Assembly: GCA_018897415.1 (NCBI GenBank)
Contig: JAHIKR010000039.1
Coordinates: 1-8,718, forward strand
DNA length: 8,718 nucleotides
Direction: 5' to 3'
Origin: Pseudomonadota bacterium
GTDB lineage: Bacteria; Desulfobacterota; Desulfobacteria; Desulfobacterales; ETH-SRB1
Under the pieces are notes generated by a model. That model was not told the origin of the DNA, did no database searches, and was given only the letters and a program-made list of their open reading frames with translations. Both the position numbers and the translations under genes were made by a program. This document shows, in pieces, positions 1-6,959 of the stretch. Each line of letters starts with the position of its first letter. Within the stretch, counting starts at the first letter, position 1.

Positions 1-249
1 GTACTGCATGGTATCATATACTGCCAAACCGGATGTAACTAATCCTCCTGGAGAGTTTATATAAAAATTTATGTCCTTATCAGGGTCTTCTGATTCAAGA
101 AAAAGGAGCTGCGCAATTAAAAGATTTGCGATCTCATCATTCAGCGGTGTTCCAAGAAAAATTATTCTGTCCTTGAGCAGCCTGGAGTATATATCATAGG
201 CACGCTCTCCTCTGCTGGTTTGTTCTATTACCATGGGTATTAATGGCAA
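1..249 (-). CDS. clpP: ATP-dependent Clp protease proteolytic subunit ClpP, N-terminal part (runs off left edge)
   Basis: This is the serine peptidase subunit of the ClpXP/ClpAP cytosolic protease. The first 83 residues are visible. They begin MPLIPMVIEQTSRGERAYD and continue through SRLLKDRIIFLG, FYINSPGG and AVYDTMQY, all hallmark ClpP N-terminal segments. The catalytic Ser, His and Asp lie beyond the left edge, so activity cannot be judged here. I chose a TTG start at 249-247 because an AGGAG ribosome site lies 6 bases upstream and because the resulting N-terminus matches the family. An in-frame ATG at codon 6 (MVIEQ) is possible but would discard the conserved MPLIP. The gene follows tig on the same strand after about 140 bases; in many bacteria clpX and lon come next, but those would be outside this window. 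Identity is very secure and the start fairly secure. Confidence 0.95.
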   Translation of the reverse strand, partial: MPLIPMVIEQTSRGERAYDIYSRLLKDRIIFLGTPLNDEIANLLIAQLLFLESEDPDKDINFYINSPGGLVTSGLAVYDTMQY

Positions 250-300
250 AACTGTTCTCCTTTATTGTCTCGAAATTTCTACAACCTATTGAAATTCCCA

Positions 301-375
301 CGACTTTAGTCGAGTGGTTAAATAGTCGAGTTGTCGAGTTGTAAGGGGCCTTGAACCACTCAACCACTCGACCAA
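301..375. repeat. Intergenic palindromic repeat built from TCGAGTGGTT / TCGAGTTG units
   Basis: Between tig and clpP, GTCGAGTGGTT (309-319) is perfectly inverted at 362-372 (AACCACTCGAC), an 11-bp stem. Inside lie two head-to-tail copies of TCGAGTTG (326-333 and 334-341). The unit does not code and no T-run follows the stem, so it is not a classical terminator. It looks like a short interspersed or REP-like intergenic element. It may also act as an RNA hairpin between the two coding regions of the transcript, but that is inference. Confidence 0.6.
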
Positions 376-391
376 TTGTAAGCGAAGCGAA

Positions 392-1714
392 CTAAGTTCC
401 AGTATCTTTTGATTCCAATTCAGGTTCCACAATTTCCTGACTGCTATTTTCAATAATAAGCTTTAAAGCTTTTTTTTCAAGTAGAGAAATTTTTAAAAGT
501 TCAATGTTGCTATCTTTCTGCTCGTAAAAATTCTTTATTTCTTCAAGAGGCCTGTTAAAGGCTTTGGCCATATCCTTGTAGCCATTTTCCAGATCTTCAT
601 TAGAAAGGGTTAGATTCTCCTGCTCAATAATCTTTTTCAGGATCAGGCGGCGCCTTACCTGTTTTTCAGCGGTATCGCGATATTTTTCCGCAAGATCTTC
701 CTTGGTTAGACCTCGCTCTTCTAAAGACGTACCATGGTATGCCAAGGTCTTGTCAGCTTCATCAATTATACCTTCAAGCTCAAATTCAACCAAAGAATCA
801 GGCACCTCAAAGTTTGTTTTCTCCAACAATGTAGTGAAAATCTGCTCTTGCACTTCCTGGTCAGATCTTTTTTCATAACCTTTTAATAAATTATTCCTTA
901 TTTCCTCCTTCAACTGCTCCAAAGTTCCATATTTACCAAGATCCTTTGCAAACTCATCATCTATAGCAGGGAGCACAACTTCCCTTATTCCATTTAGTTT
1001 TACATTAAATGTTATTTCAAGATTAGCAACTTTATTATTAAAATAGTCTTCAGGAAAATGAACCTTGACTTCTCTAGTTTCACCTGTTCTCATGCCAATC
1101 AATTGTTCATCAAACTCTTTTAAAATAGGGCCGTCACCTATTTTTAATGTAAAATTCTCTGTTTTCTGGGTTTCTGCAAATGGTTTACCGTCTTTAAATC
1201 CTTCGTAATCTATAAGGACAAAATCTCCTTCCTGTGCCGGACGATCTTCTTCGAGAGTTTTTTGTTGGGCCAGATTTTTCTGGAGCATTTTAAGCTGCGC
1301 ATTTATCTCTTCAGCACTAACTTTGTATAGATTTTTCTTAAGAGTCAATCCCTTAAAATCAACGTCTTCAATTTCAGGTTCTATCTCAACAGTAGCATCA
1401 TATTTATATGGCCCATTTCCATCCACAATAGGAGGCTCAATCTCAGGTCTTCCAACAATCCTCAGATCTGTCTCCTTGATAGCATCTATTAGGGAATCCT
1501 GAATTAATTTTGAAGAAACATCGGCATTAACATCCTTCTTATATAACCTCTCCAAAACCGATCTGGGGGTCTTTCCTGGGCGGAAACCCTTTACCTTAGC
1601 ATTTTTTTTCAAATCTTTATAAGCCTTGTCCAGCTCACTTACAACATCCTTTTCAGGAATTTCAATATGTAGCACCTTCTTAACGGCACTAAGATCTTCA
1701 ACAATAACTTGCAT
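392..1714 (-). CDS. tig: Trigger factor, ribosome-associated chaperone and peptidyl-prolyl isomerase
   Basis: Trigger factor binds the ribosome near the exit tunnel and shields nascent chains in the cytosol. The product is 440 residues, normal for the family. It starts MQVIVEDLSAVKKVLHIEIP and carries the ribosome-binding signature GFRPGKTP at residues 43-50. An FKBP-like isomerase domain follows at about 160-245 (EGDFVLIDYEG, IGDGPILKEFDEQLIGM, NLEITFNVKLNGI). The rest is a helical C-terminal chaperone domain ending in an acidic tail. The ATG at 1714-1712 has an AAAGG ribosome site 6 bases upstream. A TTG 15 bases further out would add MERKL but overlaps that ribosome site, so I reject it. 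The gene starts 31 bases after tRNA-Leu and precedes clpP, so the three are probably co-transcribed. Confidence 0.97.
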   Translation of the reverse strand: MQVIVEDLSAVKKVLHIEIPEKDVVSELDKAYKDLKKNAKVKGFRPGKTPRSVLERLYKKDVNADVSSKLIQDSLIDAIKETDLRIVGRPEIEPPIVDGNGPYKYDATVEIEPEIEDVDFKGLTLKKNLYKVSAEEINAQLKMLQKNLAQQKTLEEDRPAQEGDFVLIDYEGFKDGKPFAETQKTENFTLKIGDGPILKEFDEQLIGMRTGETREVKVHFPEDYFNNKVANLEITFNVKLNGIREVVLPAIDDEFAKDLGKYGTLEQLKEEIRNNLLKGYEKRSDQEVQEQIFTTLLEKTNFEVPDSLVEFELEGIIDEADKTLAYHGTSLEERGLTKEDLAEKYRDTAEKQVRRRLILKKIIEQENLTLSNEDLENGYKDMAKAFNRPLEEIKNFYEQKDSNIELLKISLLEKKALKLIIENSSQEIVEPELESKDTGT

Positions 1715-1745
1715 AAGCTTCCTTTCCAATAAATTTAATTTTGAC

Positions 1746-1832
1746 TGGTGCGAGAGGGGAGAGTTGAACTCCCACTCTGTTACCAGAGCTGGATCCTAAG
1801 TCCAGTGCGTCTACCAATTCCGCCACTCTCGC
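1746..1832 (-). tRNA. tRNA-Leu (anticodon UAG)
   Basis: The minus strand gives an 87-base class II tRNA including an encoded CCA. The acceptor stem is GCGAGAG/CTCTCGC and the D-arm contains GGCGGAATTGGTAGACGC. The anticodon stem CTGGA/TCCAG encloses the loop CTTAGGA, so the anticodon is TAG (reads CUA and other CUN codons). A long variable arm CTCTG-GTAA-CAGAG, typical of Leu, is followed by the T-arm GGGAG-TTCAACT-CTCCC. It lies just upstream of tig on the same strand and may share its promoter. Confidence 0.97.
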
Positions 1833-2173
1833 ATAATTTTTATATTTGACATTACGCTCAATAATATTAAACTAACATACTCAAGTCTAGCGCCCTTTTT
1901 ATTTATCAAATGTTTTAAATAGGCATGGAGGATGAGAATAAATGTTTTTTAAAAACAGCAAACTAATACTGCATCATTTCTAAACCACTAAGCCCTGGGA
2001 ACTGGCCAAGCCACGCACATAGGAGATATTTTGCATGGGATATATGCCGGGGTTGTTTAGCATCATACTAACTGAGTGGGTATGGTGCCGTTCACGCAAG
2101 CCTGAGTAACATAGTTATAAAAAATAATATTAAACACTATTTGTGTCAAGGTAAAATTAAAAGAATAGCTTTT
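1833..2173. other. Gene-free interval between tRNA-Leu and the amidase, holding diverging promoters and a foldable block
   Basis: No convincing open reading frame is present. The part next to tRNA-Leu (1833-1960) is very AT-rich and should hold the minus-strand promoter, but I could not pick convincing -35/-10 boxes. A GC-richer block spans about 1980-2110. The stretch before the amidase (2110-2173) is AT-rich, with a TATAAA hexamer at about 2116-2121 that could be a plus-strand -10 box. No good -35 box is correctly spaced from it. Confidence 0.5.
1980..2110 (+). ncRNA. Possible structured RNA or leader (unidentified)
   Basis: This block is clearly richer in G and C than both flanks and contains supported pairing. 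GCATCATAC (2060-2068) pairs with GTATGGTGC (2080-2088), a 9-bp stem with an 11-base loop. Outside it, GGGGTTG (2049-2055) pairs with CAAGCCT (2097-2103) with one mismatch. The G-U pairs in the inner stem favour the plus strand as the RNA, because the minus strand would have C-A mismatches there. A second copy of GCATCAT at 1971-1977 could compete for the same partner. It does not match a riboswitch, SRP RNA or RNase P RNA that I recognise. It could be a small RNA or the 5' leader of the amidase mRNA. Confidence 0.25.
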
Positions 2174-2926
2174 ATGTCGGCATATTGCAACATATTTTCA
2201 ATTTATCGCTATATTGCCATATTACTGTTCTTTGCCATGCTCGTTATGGCGAACACAGCCGAAGTAATGGCAAAAGAGACAAGTTATAATAACAAAAAAA
2301 TTATTGTATTAGATCCCGGTCATGGAGGGCATGATAAAGGCGCTCAGGGTACGAATGGGACTTATGAAAAAACACTAAGTTTAAAGCTCGCCCATATTAT
2401 TGCAAAAGAACTTGAAGATAAATACAGGGTCTTTCTCACGAGAACAGATGACTACCGTCTTGACAACCCTGGCAGAATTGATGCAGCCAACCATCTGGAA
2501 GCAGACCTTTTTATCAGCATACACTCTGGCGGAAGCTTTTTGCATAAAGCGAACGGCATATATATTTATTACTATAATGAAATATCATGGCCTGCAAATA
2601 TTTTAGAAAGCACGACATTAAAAACAATCAAAAGCAAGAACATCCAGCCTCAGTGGCATAATATCCAAGACAGGCACAAAGCAACAAGTCATGTTTTAGC
2701 TGAATCAGTAAAAAATCGCATTAATGAACATATAGAATTTGCAAAATGTAAGGTCCAGGGCGCACCTGTCCTGGTGCTGTCCGGCGCAGATATGCCAGCA
2801 ATACTTATAGAAACCGGATACATAAGCAACCCTGCCGAAGAAAAAGAGCTAAAGGACGCAAAAGTTTTATCTAATTTTGCTAAAGGAATAAGCAAAGGAA
2901 TAGAAGATTTTTTTTCCAATTTATAG
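2174..2926 (+). CDS. Exported N-acetylmuramoyl-L-alanine amidase (Amidase_3 family)
   Basis: This enzyme would cleave the amide bond between N-acetylmuramic acid and the stem peptide of peptidoglycan, acting in the periplasm. From the ATG at 2174 the product has 250 residues. It begins with a hydrophobic signal segment (about residues 12-28) and a likely cleavage site after EVMA at about residue 33. The catalytic domain starts at IIVLDPGHGG. All family zinc ligands and the catalytic acid are present: His50 (DPGHGG), Glu65 (YEKTL), His117 (SIHSGG) and Glu213 (ILIETGYISN). There is no AMIN, LysM or SPOR domain, so this is a minimal amidase of the AmiC/CwlM catalytic type. An in-frame TTG at 2141 would add 11 residues, but neither start has a strong ribosome site; I prefer the ATG because the signal peptide then has a normal length. 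tRNA-Pro lies 43 bases downstream. Confidence 0.9.
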   Translation: MSAYCNIFSIYRYIAILLFFAMLVMANTAEVMAKETSYNNKKIIVLDPGHGGHDKGAQGTNGTYEKTLSLKLAHIIAKELEDKYRVFLTRTDDYRLDNPGRIDAANHLEADLFISIHSGGSFLHKANGIYIYYYNEISWPANILESTTLKTIKSKNIQPQWHNIQDRHKATSHVLAESVKNRINEHIEFAKCKVQGAPVLVLSGADMPAILIETGYISNPAEEKELKDAKVLSNFAKGISKGIEDFFSNL

Positions 2927-2969
2927 TGCTTGCATGAATAATAAAAGCGTGGTAATTAGACCGCCAAAT

Positions 2970-3047
<78 letters not shown>

Positions 3048-3067
3048 TTAAAATAAGTGCTTTTAAA

Positions 3068-3092
3068 GCCGGGGCCATCCCCCGGTTTTTTT
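3068..3092 (+). terminator. Rho-independent terminator after tRNA-Pro
   Basis: CCGGGG (3069-3074) pairs with CCCCGG (3080-3085) around a 5-base loop and is followed by seven T residues (3086-3092). It should end transcripts from tRNA-Pro, and from the amidase if they are joined. Confidence 0.93.
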
Positions 3093-3109
3093 GTTAAGAA
3101 ATTTAAGAA

Positions 3110-3379
3110 ATGCCAGACAAACCTGATTCAAAAGATATAAACAATTATTTATCTTCTGTAGATGAAATCATTGAGGAGATCATCTCTGAGTTACCCCTGA
3201 AAGAAAGAGTCGCTATTGCCAATATGAATAAAGAACATGTTGAAATGCTTAAAAATGTTTTTAATAAGTATGTCAGAGGAAAAACTGATACAGAAGTGGA
3301 TGACAGTGAATACACTAATATAATGAATAAGCTCTGGGAAAAACTGCAGAAAACACACAAACTCAGAGTCGTTAAGTAA
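3110..3379 (+). CDS. Small acidic helical hypothetical protein (89 residues)
   Basis: I do not recognise a named family. The product is soluble, rich in Glu, Asp and Lys, and predicted helical, with no signal peptide, membrane segment or Cys. The central part, ELPLKERVAIANMNKEHVEM (about residues 27-46), looks like a conserved helix-turn segment, and NIMNKLWEKLQKTHKLRVV near the end is amphipathic. The ATG at 3110 is the only sensible start because an in-frame TAA lies two codons upstream. Only a weak A-rich ribosome site (AAGAA) precedes it. The gene begins 17 bases after the terminator T-run, leaving almost no room for its own promoter. It is most likely a real lineage-specific gene, given its length and ordinary composition, but its function cannot be inferred. 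Confidence 0.7.
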   Translation: MPDKPDSKDINNYLSSVDEIIEEIISELPLKERVAIANMNKEHVEMLKNVFNKYVRGKTDTEVDDSEYTNIMNKLWEKLQKTHKLRVVK

Positions 3380-3456
3380 AGAATCCCGACTCAGAGGGTC
3401 AGGTTTTAAAAATATTGAACATTTGAATAAATGCGTATTAAATTAATGCAAGTTAA

Positions 3457-3768
3457 TTAATAATCACTTAAATTCCCCAATGGTCTTGCAAATGTGAATT
3501 GGGCGGGTTCTGCTATCATTTTGCAGAATGCCTCTTTAACATTCCCACCCGAGGCTGAAAATGGAAGAGAGACAATGAACACGGCAGTTCCCACGGCTGT
3601 TACAGCAATACCAAGGGGTCTAACAAGAAAAAAATCAAAAACCATTTGTTCAGCACTGTTTTCTTCAAACAAATCCTGCTTCTGCGCAAAGGCCGAGGAT
3701 CCAAAAGGTATAAGCACAAGACCTGTAATTAAAAAAATGATCATGGGTATTTTTGACATTTTATACAT
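3457..3768 (-). CDS. Small exported or membrane protein with two RPLG motifs, function unknown
   Basis: The product is 103 residues. The start is well supported: AAGGAGG at 3780-3774 lies 5 bases before the ATG. Residues 1-28 form a signal peptide with a likely cleavage after SSAFA. A second hydrophobic segment at about 52-70 (PLGIAVTAVGTAVFIVSLPF) should be a membrane span or hairpin. The sequence RPLG occurs twice, at residues 50-53 and 95-98, flanking this segment, and the C-terminus contains EPAQFTFARPLGN. Single Cys at residue 82. The arrangement (signal, VRPLG, Gly-rich span, LPFS, PAQFTFARPLG) looks like a conserved family of small proteobacterial envelope proteins, but I cannot name it. 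It is transcribed alone, opposite to both neighbours. The role is unknown; an envelope location is inferred. Confidence 0.8.
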   Translation of the reverse strand: MYKMSKIPMIIFLITGLVLIPFGSSAFAQKQDLFEENSAEQMVFDFFLVRPLGIAVTAVGTAVFIVSLPFSASGGNVKEAFCKMIAEPAQFTFARPLGNLSDY

Positions 3769-3889
3769 CTGTGCCTCCTTTCAAAAATTATCCGATTTTT
3801 GTCATATTAACTTATGCATTGACAGATATTAACAACAAAATTATTTGAATTTTAACATGGATTTTACATATTGCAACTTAAAAATCGGG

Positions 3890-3945
3890 ACCTGTGCAGT
3901 TAGTGGTTAGTTGTTAGCTAAAATCCAAAGGCTAACCGCACAGGT
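3890..3945. repeat. Intergenic palindromic element just upstream of priA
   Basis: ACCTGTGCAGTTAG (3890-3903) is inverted at 3932-3945 (CTAACCGCACAGGT), a 14-bp stem with one G-T pair. The 28-base loop contains TTAG-type repeats (TTAGTGGTTAGTTGTTAGC spans the left arm and loop). It ends 9 bases before the priA ATG, and its last bases (AGGT) are the only ribosome-site-like sequence available there. No T-run follows, so it is not an intrinsic terminator. It resembles a short interspersed intergenic repeat. Confidence 0.65.
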
Positions 3946-3954
3946 TGATAATTA

Positions 3955-6402
3955 ATGATAACTTATTCAAAATATATAGATGTAGCTATAGCTCTTCCAG
4001 TATATAATACCTTTACCTATCAGATCCCGGAAAATCTTTCTAAGTTTATATCTGTTGGGAAGAGAGTCCTTGTTCCCTTTGGTAAGCGCAAGGTGACAGG
4101 ATACATACTTGGGCCAGGTGAAAAAACAAGGCGGAGTGAGATTGAAATAAAGCCAATTCTGGATATTCTTGATGAAAAGCCTCTTTTTCCTTCATCAATA
4201 GTACCATTTTTCAGGTGGATCTCAGAATACTACATATATCCAATTGGAGAAGTTATAAAAAGTGCACTTCCAGGCGGACTAAATCTTTATGAATATGCTA
4301 TATTATCCATTACAGAAAATGGTAAAAATGCTATCAAAGATAGTTCTGTTCCTCCTATTCAAAGGAAAGTTTTAAGCTCTCTTGAATCTGAAGCCCGCCA
4401 ACGAAAAAATCTTTGTAAAATTATTAAAAAAGACATTCCGACCTCCTTAATTCAAGCCATGGAAAACATGGGATTGATTGTCAGCAAGTATGAACTAAAA
4501 GGAGGAAGAACAAGACTGAAGTTGGAGCGTTATGTATCGTTAACCAGCTCAGAAATCTCAGTTAAGGGTCTTTCGGCTCAAAAAAAGAAAATAATAGATA
4601 CATTAAAAGAAGAAGGTGAACTATCTGTAAAAAAATTAAAAGAGCTGGTACCGTCCGCTCCCGGGTTAATTAAATCTTTGGGAAACAAGGGTTATATTTC
4701 TATTGTTGAAAAAAGAGTTTATCGCGATCCATTCGGCGAATCTATTGAGACCGATACCGCCCATATACTATCAAAAGAACAGGAACAAGCCATTTCAAAA
4801 GTTGTAAACTCCATTGATAAAGGTTTTTCAACCTTTCTACTGGCAGGAGTCACAGGAAGCGGAAAAACAGAAGTCTATATGCAGCTTGCTGCAGAGGCTA
4901 TAAAGAAAAAATACAACGTCCTGGTGCTTGTTCCTGAAATTGCCCTTATATCACAGATGGAAAGGCGGTTTAGGGCTCGCTTTGGAGAGTGTATTGCTCT
5001 GCTTCACAGCGGGCTTTCAGCAGGTGAACGTTATGACCAGTGGAGGCGCATAGCCTCAGGAAAAGCAACCATAGCCATAGGCGCAAGATCAGCTATTTTT
5101 GCACCTTTTAATAATATCGGAATCATTATCGTAGATGAGGAACACGATACTTCTTACAAGCAGGAAAGCGGCCTCCGCTATAATGCAAGGGATCTTGCTG
5201 TTGTTAGAGCGAAGCTAAACAATGGTGTTGCATTGCTGGGATCTGCCACACCTTCGATTCAGTCATACTATAATGTTACGATAAATAAATTTACTGAACT
5301 GACTCTGAAAAAACGCATAGAAAAAAGACCTCTCCCTGAGATCACCATAATCGATCTGCGCAAGAGCAGAGATTATAGAGGAGTTAAAAGGTTTATTTCA
5401 TCTGAGCTTTACGAGGCCATGAAAGAAACCCTGGAACGTAAAGAACAGATTCTGCTATTCTTAAACAGGCGGGGTTTTGCGAGCTTTCCGGTTTGTGCAT
5501 CATGCGGCAAAGCTATCAGGTGCAGGAATTGTGATATTTCTCTTACTTTTCACAAGGGAGCTAATGCATACAAGTGCCATTACTGTGGTTTTACATTGGC
5601 ATCTACCTCAAATTGCCCAACCTGTGGATCTGCCAGCATCAAATTATTAGGACTTGGTACAGAAAAAATCGAGGCCGCAGCCAAGTCCCTCTTCCCAGAT
5701 GCAAAAGTAGCCAGAATGGATCGTGATACCACTGTCCGCAAGGGTTCTATTTTAAAACTACTTAAGGGCCTGAAAAATAACACAATAGATATACTTGTTG
5801 GAACCCAGATGATAGCAAAAGGTCATGACTTTTCGAATATTACCTTGGTCGGCATAATCTGTGCCGATCTTTCTTTAAGCCTGCCTGATTTCCGTGCAGG
5901 AGAACGAACGTTTCAGCTTCTCGCTCAGGTGTCTGGAAGAGCTGGCCGGGGGGAGGTATCCGGCAGGGTAATATTACAAACTTTCAATCCCGAACACTTC
6001 AGCATACTATCTGCAAAAATCCAGGACTTTAAAGCATTTTACAATAAAGAAATACACTTTAGAAAGAGCCTGAAATATCCGCCGTTCTCAAGGATGGTGC
6101 AGATTAAAATTTCCGGGAATGACAAGGAAAAAACAAGGCAGCATGCTCTTGCAGTGGGAAATCTCTGCAATACCTTGAAAAGAAATAATAAATCTTTTAT
6201 AAAAACTATAGAAGTATTAGGGCCCATTGAAGCGCCCCTGCCCAGAATAGCAAAACAGTATAGATGGCAAATTCTTTTAAAAAGCCTGAGTGCAAGAGAA
6301 CTTCACAGCTTAATTCATCTAATGATGTTCAGAAACTCATCAAAATTTTACAGGCAAAAAGTTAAAGTAGTTGTAGATATGGATCCTTTTTTTATGATGT
6401 AA
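3955..6402 (+). CDS. priA: Primosomal protein N', replication restart helicase PriA
   Basis: PriA is a 3'-to-5' superfamily 2 DNA helicase that recognises stalled forks and reloads the replisome in the cytosol. The product is 815 residues, within the range for the family. The N-terminal fork-binding domain is at about 1-110 (VAIALPVYNTFTYQIP, GKRVLVPFGKRKVTGYILG), followed by a winged-helix region to about 255. The helicase core has Walker A GVTGSGKT (298-305), the DEEH box (394-397), a GSATPS motif (429-434), GTQMIAKGHDF (616-625) and motif VI QVSGRAGRG (658-666). Eight zinc-binding cysteines are intact at 514, 517, 523, 526, 541, 544, 554 and 557. The ATG start gives the canonical N-terminus; its ribosome site is weak and overlaps the right arm of the palindrome just upstream. 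It is the first gene of a probable plus-strand operon. Confidence 0.97.
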   Translation: MITYSKYIDVAIALPVYNTFTYQIPENLSKFISVGKRVLVPFGKRKVTGYILGPGEKTRRSEIEIKPILDILDEKPLFPSSIVPFFRWISEYYIYPIGEVIKSALPGGLNLYEYAILSITENGKNAIKDSSVPPIQRKVLSSLESEARQRKNLCKIIKKDIPTSLIQAMENMGLIVSKYELKGGRTRLKLERYVSLTSSEISVKGLSAQKKKIIDTLKEEGELSVKKLKELVPSAPGLIKSLGNKGYISIVEKRVYRDPFGESIETDTAHILSKEQEQAISKVVNSIDKGFSTFLLAGVTGSGKTEVYMQLAAEAIKKKYNVLVLVPEIALISQMERRFRARFGECIALLHSGLSAGERYDQWRRIASGKATIAIGARSAIFAPFNNIGIIIVDEEHDTSYKQESGLRYNARDLAVVRAKLNNGVALLGSATPSIQSYYNVTINKFTELTLKKRIEKRPLPEITIIDLRKSRDYRGVKRFISSELYEAMKETLERKEQILLFLNRRGFASFPVCASCGKAIRCRNCDISLTFHKGANAYKCHYCGFTLASTSNCPTCGSASIKLLGLGTEKIEAAAKSLFPDAKVARMDRDTTVRKGSILKLLKGLKNNTIDILVGTQMIAKGHDFSNITLVGIICADLSLSLPDFRAGERTFQLLAQVSGRAGRGEVSGRVILQTFNPEHFSILSAKIQDFKAFYNKEIHFRKSLKYPPFSRMVQIKISGNDKEKTRQHALAVGNLCNTLKRNNKSFIKTIEVLGPIEAPLPRIAKQYRWQILLKSLSARELHSLIHLMMFRNSSKFYRQKVKVVVDMDPFFMM

Positions 6403-6427
6403 AAATAGAGACCTCACAGAGGGAATT

Positions 6428-6922
6428 ATGATTATTGCAGTAATGAGTGACAGCCATGATAACATATGGAATTTGCGCAAAGCACTTAGAATAATAAAAA
6501 ATAAAAATGCAGGCATGATTATTCATTGTGGTGATTTTATTGCCCCATTTATGCTAAAAGAACTCAATGAAGCGGATATCCCTGTTCACGGAGTTTTTGG
6601 GAACAATGACGGAGACCAGTACCTTCTGACAAAGTTTTCTCTAACTACTTTTACAAATATCAAACTTCATGGCCTCATCGGCAATATTGATATAAATGGA
6701 TTTAATGTTGGATTTGCCCATGAAGATATAGTAGGAGAAGGCATTGCAGCAACCAGCAAATGTAAACTGGTATGCTACGGACATTCTCATACGCACATTA
6801 TAAAGAATATAGGTCAAACCATACTTTTAAATCCCGGTGAGATTATGGGGAAAGACGGCTATCCGGGGTTCTGTTTTGTTGATACCGATACCTCAGAGAT
6901 ACAAAGGGTAGAGCTGAGCTAA
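6428..6922 (+). CDS. YfcE/MJ0936-like metallophosphoesterase
   Basis: This is a 164-residue cytosolic two-metal phosphodiesterase of the calcineurin-like superfamily, small-enzyme YfcE/MJ0936 group. The metal and catalytic motifs are all present: DSH (Asp8, His10), HCGD (Asp36), GNND (58-61), His98 (GFAHED) and GHSHTH (118-123). LNPGE near residues 134-138 is also typical. The physiological substrate is not deducible; family members hydrolyse phosphodiesters in vitro. AGAGGG lies a few bases before the ATG, a good ribosome site. It starts 25 bases after priA and ends 37 bases before the selenoprotein gene, consistent with one transcript. Family assignment is secure, biological role unknown. 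Confidence 0.93.
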   Translation: MIIAVMSDSHDNIWNLRKALRIIKNKNAGMIIHCGDFIAPFMLKELNEADIPVHGVFGNNDGDQYLLTKFSLTTFTNIKLHGLIGNIDINGFNVGFAHEDIVGEGIAATSKCKLVCYGHSHTHIIKNIGQTILLNPGEIMGKDGYPGFCFVDTDTSEIQRVELS

Positions 6923-6959
6923 TGAAAATCTAAAATTTTACTTTCAAGGAGTTTTAGAA

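Noticed and set aside
1980..2110. 6S RNA (ssrS)
   Set aside because: Part of the block loosely recalls the apical half of 6S RNA (GATATTT, GGTTG, AAGCC). However, the downstream sequence has no complement to close the long 6S stem, so the name is not supported.
3385..3407. Terminator after the 89-residue gene
   Set aside because: CCCGAC/GTCAGG forms only a short stem with a mismatch and is followed by just four T residues; too weak to call.
3494..3832. Plus-strand frame opposite the small exported protein
   Set aside because: The minus-strand frame has a strong ribosome site, a signal peptide and a protein-like sequence; the plus-strand frame has none and ends in low-complexity sequence.
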